A stretch of DNA of 64,000 nucleotides, taken from positions 27,430 to 91,429 of the forward strand of contig NZ_BDBQ01000073.1 in the NCBI RefSeq assembly GCF_001613065.1. Direction: 5' to 3'. A model generated the notes under the pieces. That model was not told the DNA's origin. It did no database searches and saw only the letters and a program-made list of their open reading frames with translations. Within the stretch, counting starts at the first letter, position 1. Each line of letters opens with the position of its first letter. This stretch comes from Nocardia miyunensis NBRC 108239. Lineage in GTDB: Bacteria > Actinomycetota > Actinomycetes > Mycobacteriales > Mycobacteriaceae. A program made the position numbers and the translations under genes. This document shows, one piece after another, positions 42,573-53,796 of this stretch.

Positions 42573-43139
42573 ATGGACGCGACGACGCGGCGTATGCGCG
42601 CCGATGCGCGCCGCAATTACGAGCGCATCCTCGAATGCGCCCGCCAGACGTTCGCCGAACTGGGCACCGAGGCGCCGCTGGACGAGATCGCCCGCCGGAC
42701 CGGCGTCGGCCCCGGCACCCTGTACCGGCACTTCCCGAATCGCGCGGCGCTCATCGAGGCGGTGTACCGCTCAAGCATCGAGGCGCTCAGCAGGCGTGCG
42801 GAGGAATTACTCGACTCGGAGTACACGCCGTTGGAAGCACTGGACCTGTGGGTCCGGGCGCAGGTCGACTTCGTGATGAACCGGCGTGGTCTGGCGGTCA
42901 CCCTCAAGGCCGCCCTGGACCGCGACTCGGACATCTTCATGCTCTGTTCCACGATCGCCACCGAGGCCGCCACCGCGGTCCTGCGTCCCGCTCAGGAGGC
43001 CGGACTCGTCCGCCCGGAACTCGAACCGCAGGACCTGATCCGCCTGGGCCACGGCGTCGGCGCGGCCTGTGAGCACACGCCGGAAGCCGCCGAACGCCTG
43101 CTCACGGTCGTCCTCGCGGGACTGCGCACGCCGCAGTGA
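42573..43139 (+). CDS. TetR-family regulator
   Basis: 188 residues. Helix-turn-helix ILECARQTFAELGTEAPLDEIARRTGVGPGTLYRHFPNRAALIEAVY is canonical of the group with a C-terminal TetR_C-like domain (VDFVMNRRGLAVTLKAALDRD). GGGAGG lies 5 nt before ATG 42573. Divergent from the substrate-binding lipoprotein genes; it may regulate them or act elsewhere. Confidence 0.92.
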   Translation: MDATTRRMRADARRNYERILECARQTFAELGTEAPLDEIARRTGVGPGTLYRHFPNRAALIEAVYRSSIEALSRRAEELLDSEYTPLEALDLWVRAQVDFVMNRRGLAVTLKAALDRDSDIFMLCSTIATEAATAVLRPAQEAGLVRPELEPQDLIRLGHGVGAACEHTPEAAERLLTVVLAGLRTPQ

Positions 43140-43170
43140 TCACCGCGCACATCGAGAACGACCGCGCACC

Positions 43171-44019
43171 TCAGTTCGCGATGCGGAGCGCGAGCTCGTA
43201 ATCGCGGCAGCGGGCCGAGAGGGTGAGCCCGGCCGTGGCCAGGGCGGTGCGGATGCACTGGTCGTCGTGCTCGAAAACGCGCAGTACCAGGGCCTGCGGC
43301 ACCTGGTCGTGCAATTCGGTGATCACGGCGCCGACCAGTGCGGCCAGACCGCCGGGATCGACGTCCTGATAGGTGAACCCCTCCGCCGCATCGATGTACG
43401 CCGCACTGCCGATGACCGAGGTCGCCACGCTGGCCACCGGATCCACCACACCCGGTGTCAGCAGGGCGACCACGAGCGCCTGACCGGGCGGTTCGGTGGA
43501 TTCGGCGAGGGCGTGCAGCACACAGTCGACCGGTTCGGCGAAGGTCAGCGCCATCGGGGCCCGCCAGGTGCGCGGTTCGGCGGTCCACACGCGGGCGTAT
43601 TCGCCGACCGCGACCGCGCCCAGCGCCGCGGCCGCACGTCCCTCGGGGCCGACATCGGTGCCGCGCCACCGCAGCACCCGATAACCCAGTGCCCGCGCCT
43701 GTTTCGCCGCACCGGCCACCAGCGCCCGCACGACGGCGTCCTCGGCATCGGTGGCCGGTTCGAAATCGTAGTGCCCCAACTGAATTCGCCGAACATATCG
43801 CGAGGTGTACACCGGTTCGGTCAGCGCCAGCTGATTCGCGGCGCCGGTCAGGGCGGCCCAGCCCAGCAGTTCGCCGCCGCGCCGGACGGCCAGGATCCCC
43901 AGTCGGCCGGGCGCGGGCCCGAGATCCTCGGCGACGGCCAGTCCGGCCGCACCGGCCAGTTCGTTCGCCAGGCGCAGACCCGTTCCCGGATGCCGATCCC
44001 ATTCGAGCGCCAAGTCCAT
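43171..44019 (-). CDS. hypothetical protein, possible GNAT-related fold
   Basis: 282 residues. LGILAVRRGGELLGWAALTGAANQ followed by DAVVRALVAGAAKQARALGYRVLRWRGTDVGPEGRAAAALGAV is compatible with an acetyltransferase-like fold, and the second half may repeat it. No confident catalytic assignment. Convergent with the TetR gene (31 bp) and monocistronic as far as visible. Confidence 0.6.
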   Translation of the reverse strand: MDLALEWDRHPGTGLRLANELAGAAGLAVAEDLGPAPGRLGILAVRRGGELLGWAALTGAANQLALTEPVYTSRYVRRIQLGHYDFEPATDAEDAVVRALVAGAAKQARALGYRVLRWRGTDVGPEGRAAAALGAVAVGEYARVWTAEPRTWRAPMALTFAEPVDCVLHALAESTEPPGQALVVALLTPGVVDPVASVATSVIGSAAYIDAAEGFTYQDVDPGGLAALVGAVITELHDQVPQALVLRVFEHDDQCIRTALATAGLTLSARCRDYELALRIAN

Positions 44020-44153
44020 ATCCGCACAGTATCCACGAAATTTGCTGTTCGATTACCAGACACGGTTCGGACCGCCGGTCGACTCATTCGCCGCGACGTC
44101 ATCGACGCCATTACTTTCAAGGCTCGTAGGCTACTTCACCGGCTCGAAGTGGT

Positions 44154-44165
44154 GCTAACGTTAGC
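44154..44165. promoter_or_regulatory. 12-bp perfect palindrome upstream of secreted protein
   Basis: GCTAACGTTAGC, 65 bp before the start at 44231, in the expected promoter region. Related half-sites GCTAAC and GTTAGC occur between the two acyl-CoA synthetase genes near 11505-11540. Confidence 0.4.
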
Positions 44166-44230
44166 GAACCTAAAGTTGCCAATCGGTAACAGGAATGAAT
44201 TTCAGTCGGGCTTCAGCAAGGAGAATTGCG

Positions 44231-44770
44231 ATGACAAGCTCACTGCGACTCGGCCGCACCCGTACCATCGCCGCATTCGCGGCAGCCGCTTGCCTCGGCG
44301 GGACAGGCCTCGCGAACGCCGTACCCCTCACCGTCGATCCGCACCCCAGCGCGGCCGCCAACCTGGTGACCAACGCGAATTTCCGCGGCGGACTGAAGGG
44401 CTGGTCCATGCACGTCTACCACGCGAACGTCAGCGGAAGCGGCGCGAACGTGCACGACAACGGCTACATCGGCCAGGACGTCCCGGTGACCGACGGCGCG
44501 AGGTACACCTATTCGGTGCGGGCCGGTGCGAATCCGGGCGGGTCGGTACTCGTCCTGGCCCTGGACTCGCGGTCCGGCGTCGCGTACGTCGGCCGGACGG
44601 TGACCTCGGCGACGACCGTCAGCCAGACCTTCACCGCGGTCGGCCCGACGGTCTACATCGCCTGCCAGGCCGGCGGCAGCGCGGGGGGATGGTGCAACGA
44701 CTTCAGCCTGGTCGCCGCACCCGGACCGTCCAGCGGGTCGGCCGGGGCCGGAACCGGCTCGGCGGCCTGA
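44231..44770 (+). CDS. secreted protein with carbohydrate-binding-module-like domain
   Basis: 179 residues. A basic N-terminus, hydrophobic helix and ANA/V site form a signal peptide (cleavage near residue 35). The mature domain reads NLVTNANFRGGLKGWSMHVY...YIGQDVPVTDGARYTYSVRAGA, matching the CBM4/9-type jelly-roll pattern (N-x-N-F-x-GL-x-GW). Two Cys near the end (CQAGGSAGGWC) may form a disulphide. AAGGAG precedes ATG 44231. It likely binds a glycan or other ligand outside the cell; no catalytic domain. Confidence 0.75.
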   Translation: MTSSLRLGRTRTIAAFAAAACLGGTGLANAVPLTVDPHPSAAANLVTNANFRGGLKGWSMHVYHANVSGSGANVHDNGYIGQDVPVTDGARYTYSVRAGANPGGSVLVLALDSRSGVAYVGRTVTSATTVSQTFTAVGPTVYIACQAGGSAGGWCNDFSLVAAPGPSSGSAGAGTGSAA

Positions 44771-44772
44771 GG

Positions 44773-46305
44773 CTATCGCCCGACCAGATCCACTGCGGCC
44801 AGGTGGCTGAACAGCACCGAGGCCCCGATCGGATTGCCGCCGCCGGGATACACTGTGCCGCTGACCGCGGCCATGGTGTTACCCGCGGCGTACAGTCCGC
44901 GGATCGGCTCCCCGGACGCGGTCAGCACCCGAGCCGCGACGTCCGTGCGCAGACCGCCCTTGGTGCCCAGATCCGAGATGCCGAAGGCGGCCGCGTGATA
45001 CGGGCCCTCGCCGAGCGGCACGAGCGGTGATTCGCCGTCGGAGAACGCGCGGTCGTACGCTTCGTCGCCGCGCCCGAAATCCTCGTCGCGGCCGCGTGCG
45101 GCCAGTTCGTTGAACCGGGCCACCGTGGCGGCCAGCGCCGCACCCGGCACCCCGATACGCGCGGCGAGTTGCTCGAGCGTGTCCGCGGTGTGCCACAGGC
45201 CCGCCGCCTCGTACTTCTCCGGCTCGACCGTCGGCACATTCGTCGCCTGCACCGGCGGGACGATGCCGTGGGTGTCGTCGTAGATCATCCAGTACGGCAA
45301 TGTCGTTGCGCCACTGCGCATCTGCTCGATGATCTCGCGGCCCACCCGGTCGTAGGGCGCGGACTCGTCGACGAACCGCACCCCGTCCTGATTGACGAAC
45401 AGACCGCCGGTGAACCACAGCGCGAACGCCGCGCGTCCGTCCGGGTGGATCATTCCGGGCGACCACCACGCCTGATCCATCAGATCGGTATCGGCCCCGA
45501 TCGCGATCGCGGCCTCGTGGGCCCGGCCCACATTGCCCCACGGGCCCATGGTGTCCCGGGCCGTGCCGGGCACGCCGTAGCGCACGCGCAACTCCTCGTT
45601 GCCCTCGAAACCGCCTGCGGCCAGGATGATTCCGCGGCGAGCGCGGATCGCGGTCCGTACGCCCTGCTGTTCGACGACGGCGCCGGTGACCGCGCCGTCC
45701 TCGACGATCAGCTCGTCCAACACGGTGTTCAGCCGCAGCGAGGCGTTCGGATATTTCGACAGTCCTAGTAGGAAGCGGCCGATCAGGGCCCGGCCGCCGA
45801 TCAGTGTGCGGGGCTGCTTCGCGCCGAGCCGGTCGGTCGCCAGCGGGCCGCGCACCGAGTCGCTCAGCGCACCGAGCCGATCGGCGGGCAGCGGCGTCGG
45901 GACGATGTGCCGTTTGCCATCCAGACGCGCCTTGGGCGCCGTGCCGAAGTAGTCCGGCCACGGATAGACCTCGAAGGAGAAGCTCTCGTCCTGCTCGAGG
46001 TACTCGATCACCTCGCCGCCCCGCCGCACATAGGTTTCCTGCAGATCGGCCGGTGTGCGGTCTCCGACCACCGCGCGGAAATAGGTGAGCGCGTCGTCGA
46101 GGGTGTCGTCGACGCCCGCGCGGCGCAGCACCGGATTGCACGGGAACCACAGGCCACCGCCCCCGGAATACGACGTGGTGCCGCCGAATTTGTCGGTCGC
46201 CTCCACGACCGTCACGCTCAGCCCCTCTCGCGCGGCCGTATACGCGCCGCACAGCCCGCCACCCGACCCAGCGACAAGCACATCGACTTCTTCGTCCCAG
46301 TTCAC
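44773..46305 (-). CDS. FAD-dependent oxidoreductase, 3-ketosteroid Delta1-dehydrogenase-like
   Basis: 510 residues. N-terminal VDVLVAGSGGGLCGAYTAAREG is the FAD dinucleotide-binding motif, followed by VVEATDKFGGTTSYSGGGGLWFP, typical of the KstD/fumarate-reductase group. The C-terminal GLYAAGNTMAAVSGTVYPGGG and NPIGASVLFSHLAA match the substrate/FAD closure region of 3-ketosteroid dehydrogenases. It should introduce a double bond in, or reduce, a steroid-like substrate. GTG 46305 chosen (GGAAG upstream). No steroid genes adjoin. Confidence 0.85.
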   Translation of the reverse strand: MNWDEEVDVLVAGSGGGLCGAYTAAREGLSVTVVEATDKFGGTTSYSGGGGLWFPCNPVLRRAGVDDTLDDALTYFRAVVGDRTPADLQETYVRRGGEVIEYLEQDESFSFEVYPWPDYFGTAPKARLDGKRHIVPTPLPADRLGALSDSVRGPLATDRLGAKQPRTLIGGRALIGRFLLGLSKYPNASLRLNTVLDELIVEDGAVTGAVVEQQGVRTAIRARRGIILAAGGFEGNEELRVRYGVPGTARDTMGPWGNVGRAHEAAIAIGADTDLMDQAWWSPGMIHPDGRAAFALWFTGGLFVNQDGVRFVDESAPYDRVGREIIEQMRSGATTLPYWMIYDDTHGIVPPVQATNVPTVEPEKYEAAGLWHTADTLEQLAARIGVPGAALAATVARFNELAARGRDEDFGRGDEAYDRAFSDGESPLVPLGEGPYHAAAFGISDLGTKGGLRTDVAARVLTASGEPIRGLYAAGNTMAAVSGTVYPGGGNPIGASVLFSHLAAVDLVGR

Positions 46306-46771
46306 ACCGCACCACTTCCGCCGCGAAGGATTTCCTCCGACGGTAACCAGCGCACGCCCCCCGCGAAGGTATCCGTCCCGATCATCGGACCGCGGCACGC
46401 GGGCCGGGCCTCACTGCTTCCCGAGCCGAACCGCGCACGCGACGGATGTCGGCAGTCACCCACGATCGGCGGACACAGCATGCCCGCGGCCGGTTCGCTG
46501 ACCGCAAGCGGCGCACGGGACACCGGATCCACGGCCACAGCAGTCTCGACCGCCGTCACGAGACCGCGGGCTCGAGCGGTCTGTTCGCCCGCGCCTGTGT
46601 CCGGCCTTTTCGTTGTCGCGGTGGTGCGGCCTCGGTGAGTGGACGATCGACAGGCACCTCGCGGGAATCTCGTCGTAGGCATGACCAACCGCCGAGATCG
46701 AATTCTTAGCGACCTTTCAGCTACACACGTTTCGCCTGTCCGATTCGAGTGATGCGAGTAGTTTTGACCGG
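46306..46771. other. 466-bp intergenic region, no gene supported
   Basis: A leftward 128-codon frame (46302-46688) ends with a GTGA overlap on the flavoenzyme start, but its codon third positions show no GC excess over the other frames and no domain is recognisable. I treat it as non-coding. Promoters for the two divergent neighbours should lie here. Confidence 0.4.
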
Positions 46772-48094
46772 GTGCGATATGCGCACGGGACCGTCGAGGC
46801 GATCACCGCTTTCCTGGCAACCATCGTTGCCGGGCTCTCGTTGACGCTGCCGATCGACTTCCGGTGGAGCACCGAATCCGGGCCGCTACAGCTCAATATG
46901 CTTGCCCACAGCCAACCACGAGCAATTGCGGCGGGGGCGATCGTCGCGGTGATCGTCGCGACCTTCGCCGCGACCGCGTTGAACGAGCTGATCGCCTGGT
47001 GCACCGCGCTGTTCGGCATCGTGGTGCTGTTCGTCAATCATCTCCTCGGCCAGTCGGCCGGGCCGGACTCCTCGGTGACCACGCTGAACTTCCTCGATGC
47101 GCTCGCCGGCGGCGTCCTGCTGGGCGGCCTGGGGGCGGCGGTGTTGCATCGGCGGACATCGGCGTTCGGCTGGACGGTCGGCGCGATCGGCAGCATCGTG
47201 ATCTCCGAGGCCCTGCCGGCGCCTTACCACACCGGAATGACCGGTTATCACGTCCGGGCGAACTGGGTGCCGGGCAATTCGCCGCCGACGTGGATGATCG
47301 GCGTCGTGCTGGTGTTGATCGCGATCAGCGCCTACCTGAACCGGCGACAACCCACGGCGAATCGGTTGTCGGTGGAACTGCCGATGGCCCCGATCGTGAC
47401 CGGCGTCGTGCTGATCGCCTCCCGGCTGTTCGTCGCGGAGTGGATCACGCATCATGCCGAGAGTGTGCCCGCCATCGCGATCGCCGCGGCGGTCACGGTG
47501 ATCGTCGCCGGAGTCACCGCACTGCTGCTACCGGGCCGCGAAGGGGTTTTCTTCCTGCTCGCCGCGGCCCTGACCGCCGCGGGGAACGCGATCGTGCCCG
47601 GCCAGATCCCCGGATGGTCCGTCCCGATCCTGATCCTGCTGTGCGCGGCCGGGTTGTTGATCGGAGTTCGCTGGTCCTCTCTGCCGCTCGCACTCACCGC
47701 GGCCGCGGCACTGGCACTGGCCGCGGTGGCGCTGACCCACGTGCACAACTCCGTCGCCGACGCTGCCGGCGAGGTGGCGCTGGTGCTGATCGCGGGCTAC
47801 TGCCTGGGCACCTCGCCGCCGCGACACAGCGCGAGCCGGGTACTGGCGATCGTGATCCTGCTGGTCCCCTCGCTCATCGTGGCGCTGCGCGCCGAACTCA
47901 GCTTCGGCACCTGCGACCTGATCGGCGTCGACCGCGCGATCGTCTGCGATTTCGACGAACGCTCCTCGGCCGTACCCGGTTGGACGGCGTTCGCGATCGT
48001 CCTCGGATACGCGATCTTCATCTACGTCATCAGGCGCAGACCCTTGGTTCCGGACACCGTCCCGGCGACACCGCGAACCGCCCCGTCCGACTGA
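46772..48094 (+). CDS. polytopic membrane protein of unknown function
   Basis: 440 residues, GTG start, about 12 hydrophobic segments distributed evenly (first AITAFLATIVAGLSLTL, last WTAFAIVLGYAIFIYVI). No transporter signature recognised. A short hydrophilic C-terminus ends PATPRTAPSD. It lies alone, convergent with the xdh operon. Could be a permease or a glycan-related membrane protein. Confidence 0.7.
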   Translation: MRYAHGTVEAITAFLATIVAGLSLTLPIDFRWSTESGPLQLNMLAHSQPRAIAAGAIVAVIVATFAATALNELIAWCTALFGIVVLFVNHLLGQSAGPDSSVTTLNFLDALAGGVLLGGLGAAVLHRRTSAFGWTVGAIGSIVISEALPAPYHTGMTGYHVRANWVPGNSPPTWMIGVVLVLIAISAYLNRRQPTANRLSVELPMAPIVTGVVLIASRLFVAEWITHHAESVPAIAIAAAVTVIVAGVTALLLPGREGVFFLLAAALTAAGNAIVPGQIPGWSVPILILLCAAGLLIGVRWSSLPLALTAAAALALAAVALTHVHNSVADAAGEVALVLIAGYCLGTSPPRHSASRVLAIVILLVPSLIVALRAELSFGTCDLIGVDRAIVCDFDERSSAVPGWTAFAIVLGYAIFIYVIRRRPLVPDTVPATPRTAPSD

Positions 48095-48290
48095 TCCGCC
48101 GCCCGACGAGGTCTCCGAGCGATCCGGCACCGCGCAGCCCTCGCGCCCAGGTCTCGTCGTAGATTCGAATAGCGTTGTGCCAGAACAAGTATGGTGTCGG
48201 GACACCGCCGGAGTCCGACCGCACCTGGCGCAGCGCCGGGCCGTGGTCAGCAGGCGCGGTAGCGCAACCGGGTCCCGTCAGGAGTCTCGA

Positions 48291-49167
48291 TCACACCGGA
48301 GGGCCCGCATGCGGGAGCGGGATCCGAGGGTCCTCGGACGTTCGGCGCGCTGCCGCCGCGGCGCGGTCTCGTTCGAAGGTGAGCAGGAGATCGGCGGCGA
48401 CGCTGACGGCGATGGTGGCCGGTTCCTTGCCGGTGATCTCGGGCAGGCCGATGGGCGTGCGGATGCGGGCGACGGATTCCGGGGTGTGTCCGCCCTCGGA
48501 TTCGAGGCGGCGGCGGAAGCGTGCCCATTTGGCCGACGAGCCGATCAGGCCGATCGAGCCGAAATCACCGCCGCGCAGGGCGGCATCGCACAGGGCGGCG
48601 TCCTCGGCGTGATCATGCGTCATGATCAGCAGATGAGTGCCGGGCGGCAGTTCGGCCAGCACCTGTTCGGGCAGCAGCGCCACCTCGTGGACGTGGATCC
48701 GGGCCGGTGCGTCGCACAGAACGGAGAGTCGCCCGGCGTCGAGCATGTCGGGGCGGGTATCGATCAGATGCAGGTCGAGTTCGTGCCGCGCGAGGATGCG
48801 CGCGAGTTCCAGCCCGACGTGCCCGAGCCCGAAGATCGCGACGGCGGGCACCACCGGCAGCGGTTCCAGCAGCAGCTCGACGGTTCCGCCGCAGCACTGC
48901 ACGCCGTGTCGATTGATCACCTTGTCGTTGAGGGCGAAATCCATCAGCTCCGGCTGCGGGTCCGGCGCGTCGATCAGCTCGCGGGCCCGATCGACCGCGA
49001 CCGCCTCGACATTCCCGCCGCCGATCGAGCCCCACGTCTCCTGCTGTCCCACAACGAGTTTGGCTCCGGCGCGACGCGGCGCATGCCCGCGCACGGCAGC
49101 GACGGTGACCAGCACGCCGGGCTCCCGCCGGTCCCGCAACCGTGTGACCGCGGCCACCCAGTTCAGC

Positions 49168-49175
<8 letters not shown>
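48291..49175 (-). CDS. xdhC: XdhC-family molybdenum cofactor maturation factor
   Basis: 294 residues. WVAAVTRLRDRREPGVLVTVAAVRGHAPRRAGAKLVV and GSIGGGNVEAVAVDRAREL are the XdhC/CoxI N-terminal signatures; VAIFGLGHVGLELARIL is the Rossmann domain, followed by IMTHDHAEDAALCDAAL and IGLIGSSAKWARFRRRL. Family role: binds molybdenum cofactor, supports its sulfuration and inserts it into XdhB. Start ATG 49175 overlaps the xdhB end by 8 bp, completing the xdhA-xdhB-xdhC order. Confidence 0.9.
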
Positions 49176-51671
<2,496 letters not shown>

Positions 51672-51675
<4 letters not shown>

Positions 51676-51770
51676 ACCGCATCACCTCCATCGCGAAGCC
51701 AGTCGGGAGATGTTGTGGCCGAACGTGTTCCAGACATCTCGGCCTCCTGTTCCTTCGGTGCGTTTCTCAT
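51672..51770 (-). CDS. 32-residue microORF coupling xdhA and xdhB
   Basis: Begins MRNAPKEQEAEMSGTRS and ends GGDAV. Its ATG overlaps the xdhA stop (ATGA), it has a strong GAGGAGG ribosome site 6 nt upstream inside xdhA, and its stop overlaps the xdhB GTG start. It may serve only to carry ribosomes from xdhA to xdhB or be a real small peptide; no hydrophobic or metal motif. Confidence 0.45.
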
Positions 51771-53203
51771 ACCGGCACCTCCTCGCCGGAGCGCGCGTAC
51801 ATCTCGCGCAGGCTCTGGCCGAGCATGGCGCGGCGAAATTCCGCACTGGCCCGGTGGTCGTCCAGCGGGGTGCCCTCGGTTTCCAGAACCTGCGCCGCCG
51901 CTTCGACGGTCTCCGGCGACCACGGGCGGCCGTACAGCGCGGCTTCGGTGGCGTAGGCGCGGATCGGAGTCTCGGCGACGCCACCGAGTCCGATCCGCGC
52001 GGAACGCACCAGGCCGCCCTCGACCTCGATCGCGAAAGCCACTGCGACGCTGGAGATATCGTCGAAACGACGCTTGGCGATCTTGTGGAATCCGCACAGC
52101 CGGGCCTGCGGGCGGGGAATGCGCACGGCGCGAATCAGCTCGTCGGGGCGGCGGACGCTGCGCCGGTACCCGGTGAAATAGTCGGCCAGATCCACCTCGC
52201 GCTCCCCCGCCGGGCCGGTCACCAGCACCGACGCGCCCAGGGCCAGCAGCACCGGGGCGGCGTCGCCGATGGGTGAGCCGGTGCCGAGGTTGCCGCCCAG
52301 GGTCGCGGTGTTGCGGATCAGCCGAGAAGCGAACTGCGGGAACAACTCCGCCAGCAGCGGCACACTGCCCGCGAGTCGCCGTTCGAGTTCGGTGAGGGTC
52401 AGGGCCGCGCCCAGTTCCAGATGATCGGGCTCGACACGCAGGACACGCAGTTCGGGCAGCTGATCGATGGCGATCACGTAGTCGGCGCGGCGAGCCCGGA
52501 TGTTCACCTCGACACCCCAGTCGGTGCAGCCCGCGACGACCACGGCGTCCGGATGAGCGTGCAGCAGGGTCAGCGCCTCGGAGAGCGTCGCGGGCCGGAC
52601 GAAGGTGCGGCCGTCCCGCTCGAGTACGGTCGGCACGGGTTCGGGCGGTGCGGCGGCCCCGCGCCGGGCGAGCGGATCGTCGGCCTCCGGTGCGCCGACC
52701 GCGAAGGCGGCGTCGCGAATCGGGCGATATCCCGTGCAGCGGCACAGATTTCCGCTCAGCGCGTGCAGGTCGAATCCGTTCGGGCCGTGCTCGGAATCCG
52801 CCGAGCCATCGGCGCTCGCGCGGTCGGGCCGGTAGTACTCCGCGGCCATACTGCATACGAATCCCGGCGTGCAGTAACCACATTGGGATCCGCCGCGAAT
52901 CGCGATCTCGCGCTGCACCGGATGCAGCGCCTCCGGCGTGCCCAGCCCCTCGGCGGTGACGACCTCCTGCCCGTCCAGCGCGGCGACCGGAATCAGGCAG
53001 GCGTTGACCGCGATCCATTCGGTGCGCCCGACGATCCCGGGCCGGGCGAGCAGCACCGAACACGCACCGCATTCGCCTTCCGCGCACCCTTCCTTGCTCC
53101 CGGTGAATCCCCACTGCCGCAGAAATTCCAGCAGAGTCGTCGTCGGCGCGGCCGGGGAAATCGGTATGAGTTCCCCGTTGACCGTGATCCGCGCCGTTAC
53201 CAT
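51767..53203 (-). CDS. xdhA: xanthine dehydrogenase, [2Fe-2S]/FAD subunit
   Basis: 478 residues. First [2Fe-2S] domain KEGCAEGECGACSVLL; second helical [2Fe-2S] domain QCGYCTPGFVCSM and SGNLCRCTGYRPI; then the FAD domain from about residue 195 (FVRPATLSEALTLLHAHPDAVVVAGCTDWG, NTATLGGNLGTGSPIGDAAPVL). Electrons flow from the Mo centre of XdhB through these clusters to FAD and NAD+. The Fe-S and FAD modules are fused as in bicistronic bacterial XdhAB. First large gene of the operon; a possible leader peptide lies upstream. Confidence 0.93.
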   Translation of the reverse strand: MVTARITVNGELIPISPAAPTTTLLEFLRQWGFTGSKEGCAEGECGACSVLLARPGIVGRTEWIAVNACLIPVAALDGQEVVTAEGLGTPEALHPVQREIAIRGGSQCGYCTPGFVCSMAAEYYRPDRASADGSADSEHGPNGFDLHALSGNLCRCTGYRPIRDAAFAVGAPEADDPLARRGAAAPPEPVPTVLERDGRTFVRPATLSEALTLLHAHPDAVVVAGCTDWGVEVNIRARRADYVIAIDQLPELRVLRVEPDHLELGAALTLTELERRLAGSVPLLAELFPQFASRLIRNTATLGGNLGTGSPIGDAAPVLLALGASVLVTGPAGEREVDLADYFTGYRRSVRRPDELIRAVRIPRPQARLCGFHKIAKRRFDDISSVAVAFAIEVEGGLVRSARIGLGGVAETPIRAYATEAALYGRPWSPETVEAAAQVLETEGTPLDDHRASAEFRRAMLGQSLREMYARSGEEVPV

Positions 53204-53343
53204 GGCAAACCCTCTTTTCGCTGTCGATCGTATGAATGTGCGGTCGGGTCGAGAACGACAATCACCATTTTAGGCGGCTTTCTCCGTCGAGCGTGCGAGG
53301 CGAAATCGGTGGCGTATATCGACCCCGCCGGAAATCCCCCGGG

Positions 53344-53359
53344 CGGACGACGCCGTCCG
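53344..53359. promoter_or_regulatory. hairpin between leader ORF and xdhA
   Basis: CGGACG-ACGC-CGTCCG, perfect 6-bp stem, 20 nt after the leader ORF stop. No T run follows; it could pause polymerase or affect leader translation. Confidence 0.35.
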
Positions 53360-53379
53360 GAACGATACGAAATGCCCGG

Positions 53380-53457
53380 TCAGTAACCGTGCGCGACGCG
53401 GCCGGGAATCCAGGCCCGACGGTGAGCGAGACGACGCAGATCGCACTCGACAACCAT
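53380..53457 (-). CDS. candidate 25-residue leader peptide upstream of xdhA
   Basis: Begins MVVECDLRRLAHRRAW and ends HGY. It has one of the best ribosome sites of the window (AGGAGG at 53466-53471, 8-nt spacer), 177 bp before xdhA. Rich in Arg/His with one Cys. Real translation is plausible; function (leader, small protein) is unknown. Confidence 0.4.
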   Translation of the reverse strand: MVVECDLRRLAHRRAWIPGRVAHGY

Positions 53458-53796
53458 CCCGATCACCTCCTCACATCGGCCGTGCAACACGGTGAAATTT
53501 CAACGTAGCCACCACTCACGCGGCGGGTCAAGCATCGCCGCAGGCACCTCGCACGATTGGGATGATCCTCCAAACGACACAACGTATTTCATCGTTCCGA
53601 TCGGATTATCCGCCGAACCGGCGCGACGGCGGTGTTACCTCCGGTAAACATATCGTTGCGGCGCGACCGGGCACCGGCCGACGGCATTTACGCTCGAGCC
53701 CCGGGAGGTTCGCCTGTCGAATTTCCCGCGACACTTTCGTGCCCGGGAGTTCCGGTCGTCGTCGGCCGGTATATCCGCTCGCCCAGGAGGCCTGCC

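Larger units (their letters stand above)
53204..53796. other. 593-bp divergent region between xdh operon and permease
   Basis: Holds the candidate xdh leader ORF (53380-53457) and a small hairpin (53344-53359) on the xdh side, and the permease promoter with AGGAGG (53785-53790) on the other. No other gene supported. Control by a purine-responsive regulator is expected but no clear operator is seen. Confidence 0.5.

Noticed and set aside
46302..46688. Leftward 128-codon ORF with GTGA overlap to the flavoenzyme
   Set aside because: The overlap is suggestive but codon positions show no bias and the protein is low-complexity without a known domain.
48095..48290. Leftward frame with PTPYLFWHNAIRIYDETW between the membrane protein and xdhC
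   Set aside because: Protein-like in appearance but only ~60 codons and not assignable; could be a remnant, not enough to call.
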